Source of the DNA: Enterobacter bugandensis
GTDB lineage: Bacteria; Pseudomonadota; Gammaproteobacteria; Enterobacterales; Enterobacteriaceae
Assembly (NCBI RefSeq): GCF_900324475.1
Contig: NZ_LT992502.1
Span: forward strand, 744,001 to 808,000
Direction: 5' to 3'
DNA length: 64,000 nt
A model generated the notes under the pieces. It did not search any database. It was not told the origin of the DNA and was given only the letters and a program-made list of their open reading frames with translations. Position 1 is the first letter of the stretch. Every line of letters begins with the position of its first letter. Positions 57,303 through 64,000 of this stretch are shown piece by piece. The translations under genes and the position numbers were made by a program.

Positions 57303-57307
57303 CCCTC

Positions 57308-57326
57308 GCAGCGCGTGTTGCGCTGC
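57308..57326 (+). other. Hairpin in the murG-murC gap
   Basis: GCAGCGC (57308-57314) pairs perfectly with GCGCTGC (57320-57326), followed by ACGAATTTTAAG. Four T follow at a distance, too weak for a normal terminator. It sits in the only sizeable gap between murE and ftsA and may tune expression or mRNA processing. Confidence 0.4.
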
Positions 57327-57358
57327 ACGAATTTTAAGTAGTCGATGGCGTTTAGAGA

Positions 57359-58834
57359 ATGAATACACAACAACTGGCAAAACTGCGTTCAATCGTGCCC
57401 GAGATGCGTCGCGTCCGGCACATTCACTTTGTTGGCATCGGTGGTGCCGGCATGGGCGGTATTGCCGAAGTGTTAGCTAACGAAGGTTATCAGATCAGCG
57501 GGTCCGACCTGGCGCCAAACCCTGTCACGCAGCAGCTTGCGTCGCTTGGGGCGACTATCTATTTCAACCATCGCCCGGAAAACGTGCGCGATGCAAGCGT
57601 GGTGGTGGTATCGAGCGCCATCTCCTCTGACAATCCGGAAATCGTTGCCGCGCACGAAGCGCGCATTCCGGTGATCCGCCGCGCAGAAATGCTGGCGGAA
57701 CTGATGCGGTTCCGTCACGGCATTGCGATTGCCGGTACCCACGGTAAAACCACGACCACGGCGATGGTTTCCAGCATTTATGCGGAAGCGGGTCTCGATC
57801 CGACGTTTGTCAATGGCGGTCTGGTGAAAGCCGCAGGCGTGCATGCGCGTCTGGGCCATAGCCGTTATCTGATTGCGGAAGCGGATGAGAGCGACGCGTC
57901 GTTCCTGCACCTGCAGCCGATGGTGGCGATTGTCACCAATATCGAAGCTGACCATATGGATACCTACCAGGGCGACTTCGAAAACTTAAAGCAGACCTTC
58001 ATCAACTTCCTGCACAACCTGCCGTTTTATGGCCGCGCGGTGATGTGCGTGGACGACCCGGTGATCCGCGAGCTGCTGCCGCGCGTCGGTCGTCAAATCA
58101 CCACCTACGGCTTCAGCGAAGACGCTGACGTCCGCGTGGAAGAGTACAAACAGATTGGTGCGCAGGGGCATTTCACTCTGGCGCGTCAGGACAAAGAGCT
58201 GCTGCACGTCACGCTGAATGCGCCAGGGCGCCATAACGCGCTCAACGCCGCAGCGGCAGTGGCTGTTGCGACGGAAGAAGGCATTGATGATGAGGCGATC
58301 CTGCGCGCGCTGGAAAGCTTCCAGGGGACGGGGCGTCGCTTTGACTTCCTCGGCGAGTTCCCGCTGGATGCGGTGAATGGTAAGCCAGGTACCGCGATGC
58401 TGGTGGACGACTACGGCCACCATCCGACGGAAGTGGACGCGACCATCAAAGCCGCACGCGCGGGCTGGCCGGAGAAGAATCTGGTGATGATCTTCCAGCC
58501 GCACCGCTTCACGCGTACCCGCGATCTGTATGACGATTTCGCCAGCGTGCTGTCACAGGTGGATACCCTGCTGATGCTGGATGTTTACGCCGCCGGCGAA
58601 ACGCCAATTCCAGGCGCAGACAGCCGTTCCCTGTGTCGTACCATCCGCGGGCGCGGTAAAGTTGACCCTATTCTGGTTTCTGACCCGGCACAGGTGGCGG
58701 AAATTCTGGCACCGGTCCTGACCGGTAACGATCTCATCCTGATTCAGGGTGCGGGAAATATCGGCAAGATCGCCCGTACCTTAGCTGAAATCAAACTGAA
58801 GCCGCAAACCCAGGAGGATGAGCATCATGGCTGA
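57359..58834 (+). CDS. murC: UDP-MurNAc:L-Ala ligase MurC
   Basis: MurC adds the first stem residue, L-alanine, to UDP-MurNAc. The 491 residues equal E. coli. The N-terminal [16 protein letters not shown] binds the nucleotide, the ATP loop is [16 protein letters not shown] near residue 120, EADESDASF lies near 173, and [10 protein letters not shown] near residue 343. The 3' end overlaps ddlB by 8 bases. Confidence 0.98.
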   Translation: MNTQQLAKLRSIVPEMRRVRHIHFVGIGGAGMGGIAEVLANEGYQISGSDLAPNPVTQQLASLGATIYFNHRPENVRDASVVVVSSAISSDNPEIVAAHEARIPVIRRAEMLAELMRFRHGIAIAGTHGKTTTTAMVSSIYAEAGLDPTFVNGGLVKAAGVHARLGHSRYLIAEADESDASFLHLQPMVAIVTNIEADHMDTYQGDFENLKQTFINFLHNLPFYGRAVMCVDDPVIRELLPRVGRQITTYGFSEDADVRVEEYKQIGAQGHFTLARQDKELLHVTLNAPGRHNALNAAAAVAVATEEGIDDEAILRALESFQGTGRRFDFLGEFPLDAVNGKPGTAMLVDDYGHHPTEVDATIKAARAGWPEKNLVMIFQPHRFTRTRDLYDDFASVLSQVDTLLMLDVYAAGETPIPGADSRSLCRTIRGRGKVDPILVSDPAQVAEILAPVLTGNDLILIQGAGNIGKIARTLAEIKLKPQTQEDEHHG

Positions 58835-59747
58835 TAAGATTGCAGTCCTCTCTGGCGGCAACTCCGCCGAGCGCGAGGTTTCTCTGAATTCCGGCGCTGC
58901 CGTGCTGGCGGGCCTGCGTGAAGGCGGCGTAAACGCACATATTGTCGATCCAAAAGAGGTCGACGTGACGCAATTAAAAGCGATGGGCTTCGATAAGGTC
59001 TTTATCGCGTTACATGGTCGTGGCGGTGAAGACGGAACCCTGCAAGGGCTTCTGGAGCTGATCGGCCTGCCTTACACCGGAAGCGGCGTGATGGCATCCG
59101 CCATATCTATGGATAAACTGCGCAGTAAGTTACTCTGGCAGGGAGCGGGTTTACCCGTTGCGCCGTGGGTGGCGCTGACGCGCGGCGAATTTGAATTGGG
59201 CCTGTCGGACAGCGTTAATACACGCATTGCGGCACTGGGCTTACCGGTTATTGTAAAGCCGAGCAGGGAAGGGTCGAGCGTCGGGATGTCAAAGGTCGAT
59301 AAAGCTGAAGATTTAACATCTGCTTTAGCGCTGGCATTTCAACACGATGAAGAAGTTCTGATTGAAAAATGGCTCAGCGGGCCGGAATTTACCGTCGCGA
59401 TGCTTGGCGAAGAAATTTTACCGTCAATTCGCATCCAACCCGCCGGAGTCTTCTATGATTATGAGGCGAAGTATCTCTCTGATGAGACGCAATATTTCTG
59501 CCCTTGTGGTCTTGAAGCAGAGCGCGAAGCCGAATTACAGTCCCTGGTGCTTAAAGCCTGGAATGTTTTGGGCTGCAGCGGCTGGGGACGCATTGATGTG
59601 ATGCAGGACAATGACGGGCAGTTTTATCTGCTGGAAGCCAATACGTCACCGGGAATGACCAGCCACAGCCTTGTGCCGATGGCGGCGCGTCAGGCGGGAA
59701 TGAGCTTCTCGCAGTTAGTCGTACGTATTCTGGACCAGGCGGGCTGA
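58827..59747 (+). CDS. ddlB: D-alanine--D-alanine ligase B
   Basis: DdlB joins two D-alanines with ATP for MurF. The ATG at 58827, 9 bases after GGAGG, gives 306 residues as in E. coli; the ATG at 58818 abuts the ribosome site and is rejected. It is an ATP-grasp enzyme: [14 protein letters not shown] near 9, [13 protein letters not shown] near 63, [11 protein letters not shown] near 144, and the metal-binding VNTSPGMT-type [11 protein letters not shown] near 268. From about 59090 to 59460 the coding bases are poorer in GC than neighbouring genes. Confidence 0.97.
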   Translation: MADKIAVLSGGNSAEREVSLNSGAAVLAGLREGGVNAHIVDPKEVDVTQLKAMGFDKVFIALHGRGGEDGTLQGLLELIGLPYTGSGVMASAISMDKLRSKLLWQGAGLPVAPWVALTRGEFELGLSDSVNTRIAALGLPVIVKPSREGSSVGMSKVDKAEDLTSALALAFQHDEEVLIEKWLSGPEFTVAMLGEEILPSIRIQPAGVFYDYEAKYLSDETQYFCPCGLEAEREAELQSLVLKAWNVLGCSGWGRIDVMQDNDGQFYLLEANTSPGMTSHSLVPMAARQAGMSFSQLVVRILDQAG

Positions 59748-59748
59748 T

Positions 59749-60591
59749 ATGTCTCAGGCTGCATTGAACACGCGCAACCGCGATGACGAAGAAGAATACA
59801 CTTCTTCACGCCGGAGTAATGGAACGCGTCTTGCAGGGATAATCTTCCTGCTCGGGGTGCTGTGCACCGTGTTTATCAGCGGCTGGATGGTGCTGGGCTG
59901 GATGGAAGACGCACAGCGGTTGCCGCTGTCAAAGCTGGTGGTGACCGGCGAGCGTCACTACACGCGTAACGATGATATTCGCCAGTCTATTCTGGCGCTG
60001 GGATCGCCCGGCACCTTTATGACGCAGGACGTCAATATTATCCAGAGCCAGATTGAACGTCTGCCCTGGATAAAACAGGCGAGTGTCAGAAAACAATGGC
60101 CTGATGAATTGAAGATTCATCTGGTTGAATATGTGCCCATTGCGCGTTGGAATGATCAGCACATGGTTGACGTAGATGGAAATTCCTTCAGCGTCCCGAG
60201 CGATCGTGTCAACAAGCAAAATTTACCGATGTTGTATGGCCCTGAAGGCAGCGAAAACGAAGTATTGCAGGGTTTTCGTGAAATGGGGCAGGTGCTGGCG
60301 AAGGACAGGTTTACGTTAAAAGATGCTGCGATGACGGCGCGCCGCTCCTGGCAGCTGACGTTGACGAACGGCATTAAGCTCAACCTGGGACGCGGCGACA
60401 CAATGAAACGTCTTGCGCGTTTTGTAGAACTTTACCCGGTTTTACAACAGCAGGCGCAGGCGGACGGCAAACGGATAAGCTACGTTGATTTGCGCTATGA
60501 CTCAGGCGCAGCAGTCGGTTGGGAGCCGGCTCCGGTCGAGGAACCTAATCAGCAACAGAATCAGGCACAGGTACAGGCAGAACAACAATGA
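59749..60591 (+). CDS. ftsQ: Cell division protein FtsQ
   Basis: FtsQ links the early and late divisome through FtsL and FtsB. The 280 residues are four more than E. coli, mainly in the Gln-rich tail ([14 protein letters not shown]). A basic cytoplasmic tail, one membrane helix (about 28-48), a POTRA domain starting [19 protein letters not shown] and a beta domain are visible. It starts one base after ddlB and overlaps ftsA by 4 bases. Confidence 0.97.
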   Translation: MSQAALNTRNRDDEEEYTSSRRSNGTRLAGIIFLLGVLCTVFISGWMVLGWMEDAQRLPLSKLVVTGERHYTRNDDIRQSILALGSPGTFMTQDVNIIQSQIERLPWIKQASVRKQWPDELKIHLVEYVPIARWNDQHMVDVDGNSFSVPSDRVNKQNLPMLYGPEGSENEVLQGFREMGQVLAKDRFTLKDAAMTARRSWQLTLTNGIKLNLGRGDTMKRLARFVELYPVLQQQAQADGKRISYVDLRYDSGAAVGWEPAPVEEPNQQQNQAQVQAEQQ

Positions 60592-61844
60592 TCAAGGCGA
60601 CGGACAGAAAACTGGTAGTTGGACTGGAGATTGGCACCGCGAAGGTTGCCGCTTTAGTAGGGGAAGTTCTGCCCGACGGTATGGTCAATATCATTGGCGT
60701 GGGCAGTTGCCCGTCCCGTGGTATGGATAAAGGTGGGGTAAACGACCTTGAGTCGGTGGTGAAATGCGTACAGCGCGCCATCGACCAGGCTGAATTAATG
60801 GCAGATTGCCAGATTTCTTCTGTCTATCTGGCCCTTTCTGGCAAGCACATTAGCTGCCAGAACGAAATCGGTATGGTGCCGATTTCTGAAGAAGAAGTGA
60901 CGCAGGAAGATGTTGAAAACGTTGTGCATACGGCGAAGTCCGTGCGCGTTCGCGATGAGCATCGCGTGCTGCACGTGATCCCGCAGGAATATGCGATTGA
61001 CTACCAGGAAGGGATCAAGAACCCGGTTGGTCTGTCTGGCGTTCGTATGCAGGCAAAAGTGCACCTGATCACATGTCACAACGATATGGCGAAGAACATC
61101 GTAAAAGCCGTTGAACGTTGTGGCCTGAAAGTTGACCAACTTATTTTCGCCGGTCTGGCGGCAAGTTATTCCGTGCTGACCGAAGACGAACGTGAACTGG
61201 GTGTCTGTGTGGTGGATATCGGTGGTGGTACAATGGACATGGCCGTGTATACCGGCGGTGCGCTGCGCCATACCAAAGTGATCCCTTACGCAGGGAACGT
61301 TGTGACCAGCGATATTGCTTACGCTTTTGGTACGCCACCGAGCGATGCAGAAGCGATTAAAGTACGCCACGGCTGTGCGCTGGGGTCTATCGTTGGTAAA
61401 GATGAGAGCGTTGAGGTGCCGAGCGTGGGTGGCCGTCCGCCGCGTAGCCTGCAGCGCCAGACGTTGGCAGAGGTAATTGAGCCGCGCTATACCGAGCTGC
61501 TCAACCTGGTCAACGAAGAGATTTTACAGCTTCAGGAACAGCTTCGTCAGCAGGGGGTTAAGCATCATCTTGCGGCGGGGATTGTATTAACCGGCGGTGC
61601 AGCGCAAATTGAAGGTCTTGCGGCCTGCGCTCAGCGCGTGTTCCATACGCAGGTGCGTATTGGTGCGCCGCTGAATATTACCGGTTTAACGGATTATGCT
61701 CAGGAGCCGTACTATTCAACGGCTGTGGGCCTGCTCCACTACGGGAAGGAATCTCATCTCAGTGGTGAAGCGGAAGTGGAAAAACGCGTCTCAGTGGGGT
61801 CGTGGGTCAAACGACTGAACAACTGGCTGCGAAAAGAGTTTTAA
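60588..61844 (+). CDS. ftsA: Cell division protein FtsA
   Basis: FtsA is an actin-like protein that tethers FtsZ to the membrane and signals to FtsN. The 418 residues are two short of E. coli; the gap is in the linker before the C-terminal amphipathic helix (EKRVSVGSW here). The phosphate loops [15 protein letters not shown] (near 12) and [14 protein letters not shown] (near 207), the 1C domain and the membrane helix [11 protein letters not shown] are intact. Confidence 0.98.
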   Translation: MIKATDRKLVVGLEIGTAKVAALVGEVLPDGMVNIIGVGSCPSRGMDKGGVNDLESVVKCVQRAIDQAELMADCQISSVYLALSGKHISCQNEIGMVPISEEEVTQEDVENVVHTAKSVRVRDEHRVLHVIPQEYAIDYQEGIKNPVGLSGVRMQAKVHLITCHNDMAKNIVKAVERCGLKVDQLIFAGLAASYSVLTEDERELGVCVVDIGGGTMDMAVYTGGALRHTKVIPYAGNVVTSDIAYAFGTPPSDAEAIKVRHGCALGSIVGKDESVEVPSVGGRPPRSLQRQTLAEVIEPRYTELLNLVNEEILQLQEQLRQQGVKHHLAAGIVLTGGAAQIEGLAACAQRVFHTQVRIGAPLNITGLTDYAQEPYYSTAVGLLHYGKESHLSGEAEVEKRVSVGSWVKRLNNWLRKEF

Positions 61845-61907
61845 TTTTTTAAAGAGACCGGAGAGAATTAGCGGTCTCGGGCGACAGGCACAACGGAGAG
61901 AGAAATT

Positions 61908-63059
61908 ATGTTTGAACCTATGGAACTGACCAACGACGCGGTGATTAAAGTCATCGGCGTCGGTGGCGGCGGCGGTAACGCCGTAGAGCATATGGTGCGT
62001 GAACGCATTGAAGGTGTTGAATTCTTCGCAGTTAACACCGATGCGCAGGCACTGCGTAAAACGGCAGTCGGCCAGACTATCCAGATCGGCGGTGGCATCA
62101 CCAAAGGGCTGGGCGCTGGGGCTAACCCGGAAGTCGGTCGCAACGCGGCTGAAGAAGATCGTGAAGCCCTGCGTGCTGCACTGGAAGGTGCGGACATGGT
62201 CTTCATCGCAGCAGGCATGGGCGGCGGTACCGGTACCGGTGCAGCACCTGTTGTCGCTGAAGTAGCTAAAGATTTAGGTATCCTGACCGTTGCTGTCGTG
62301 ACCAAGCCTTTCAACTTCGAAGGCAAAAAGCGTATGGCCTTCGCGGAACAGGGTATCACCGAGCTGTCCAAGCATGTGGACTCGCTGATCACCATCCCGA
62401 ACGACAAGCTGCTGAAAGTTCTGGGTCGTGGTATCTCCCTGCTTGACGCCTTCGGCGCAGCAAACGACGTGCTGAAAGGTGCGGTCCAGGGTATCGCAGA
62501 ACTGATTACCCGTCCTGGCCTGATGAACGTTGACTTTGCAGACGTTCGCACCGTCATGTCCGAAATGGGCTACGCGATGATGGGCTCTGGCGTGGCGAGC
62601 GGCGAAGACCGTGCGGAAGAAGCGGCTGAAATGGCTATCTCTTCTCCACTGCTGGAAGATATCGATCTGTCCGGTGCGCGCGGCGTGCTGGTCAACATTA
62701 CTGCTGGCTTTGACCTGCGTCTGGATGAGTTCGAAACCGTGGGTAATACCATCCGCGCGTTCGCTTCTGACAACGCGACCGTGGTAATCGGTACTTCCCT
62801 TGACCCGGAAATGAACGACGAGCTGCGTGTTACCGTTGTTGCGACCGGTATCGGTATGGACAAGCGTCCTGAGATCACCCTCGTGACCAACAAGCAGACT
62901 CAGCAACCGGTAATGGATCGTTACCAGCAGCACGGTATGTCTCCTCTGACTCAGGAGCAAAAACCGGCCGCGAAAGTGGTAAACGACCCAACGCCGCAAA
63001 CGGCAAAAGAGCCAGATTATCTGGACATCCCGGCGTTCCTGCGTAAGCAAGCTGACTAA
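61908..63059 (+). CDS. ftsZ: Cell division GTPase FtsZ
   Basis: FtsZ is the tubulin-like GTPase that forms the Z-ring. The 383 residues equal E. coli. The tubulin signature GGGTGTGAAP lies near residue 106, the T7 catalytic loop MNVDFADVR near 206 and the C-terminal conserved peptide DYLDIPAFLRKQAD binds FtsA, ZipA and MinC. A GGAGAG site is close to the ATG. The 63-base gap after ftsA probably contains only leader sequence. Confidence 0.99.
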   Translation: MFEPMELTNDAVIKVIGVGGGGGNAVEHMVRERIEGVEFFAVNTDAQALRKTAVGQTIQIGGGITKGLGAGANPEVGRNAAEEDREALRAALEGADMVFIAAGMGGGTGTGAAPVVAEVAKDLGILTVAVVTKPFNFEGKKRMAFAEQGITELSKHVDSLITIPNDKLLKVLGRGISLLDAFGAANDVLKGAVQGIAELITRPGLMNVDFADVRTVMSEMGYAMMGSGVASGEDRAEEAAEMAISSPLLEDIDLSGARGVLVNITAGFDLRLDEFETVGNTIRAFASDNATVVIGTSLDPEMNDELRVTVVATGIGMDKRPEITLVTNKQTQQPVMDRYQQHGMSPLTQEQKPAAKVVNDPTPQTAKEPDYLDIPAFLRKQAD

Positions 63060-63073
63060 GAATTGGCTGGAAT

Positions 63074-63102
63074 TTGGGGATTTGCGCTCTTTGTGCTAAA
63101 CT
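63074..63102 (+). promoter_or_regulatory. Candidate lpxC promoter
   Basis: TTGGGG (63074-63079) and TAAACT (63097-63102), 17 bp apart, would give a 50-base leader. The E. coli lpxC promoter lies in the same short gap. Confidence 0.5.
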
Positions 63103-63139
63103 GGCCCACCGTTAGTGATATACACTCTCGGTTGGATAG

Positions 63140-64000
<861 letters not shown>

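Overview
The window is a stretch of enterobacterial core chromosome. Gene order and protein lengths follow the 0.6-2.3 minute region of Escherichia coli K-12, from carAB to lpxC, but third-position GC preference, the AraC length (281 residues) and a lipoprotein gene where K-12 carries the cai/fix carnitine genes point to Enterobacter or a close relative (Lelliottia, Leclercia, Klebsiella-Enterobacter branch). The genus is an inference from remembered orthologues, not a database result.

Layout. 1-5200: the carAB operon with a two-promoter control region carrying recognisable RutR, PurR and ArgR sites, then a small YgdI-type lipoprotein. 5300-8300: kefFC (glutathione-gated K+ efflux) and folA. 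8300-15050: a minus-strand block apaH-apaG-rsmA-pdxA-surA-lptD with touching or overlapping genes. 15290-22200: djlA, rluA, rapA, polB. 22270-27420: araBAD, with a fully recognisable AraC/CRP control region, and araC. 27500-33430: yabI, the thiBPQ thiamine transporter behind a TPP riboswitch, and sgrR. 33490-34970: the dual-function sugar-stress RNA SgrS with the SgrT peptide, then setA. 35000-35340: a hok/sok-type toxin locus, the only clear accessory element. 35430-40350: leuABCD with the leuL attenuator. 40900-45630: leuO, ilvIH, cra. 46140-64000: the dcw cluster from mraZ to ftsZ, then lpxC, which runs off the end of the window.

How the genes work together: carAB supplies carbamoyl phosphate for arginine and pyrimidines; leu and ilvIH make branched amino acids; surA and lptD build the outer membrane; the dcw genes make the lipid II precursor (murE-F-mraY-D-G-C-ddlB) and the divisome (ftsL-I-W-Q-A-Z), and lpxC commits carbon to lipid A.

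No wholly undescribed multigene system is visible. The most interesting signals lie on the RNA level: (i) a rare-codon island inside ftsI with two hairpins, an exact 8-nt complement of the RybB 5' end and a terminator-like 3' end, which I read as the FtsO sponge RNA; (ii) a hok-like locus between setA and leuD whose leader can fold into two mutually exclusive hairpins; (iii) a lengthened SgrS/SgrT. No tRNA, rRNA, CRISPR array, insertion sequence or prophage gene was seen.
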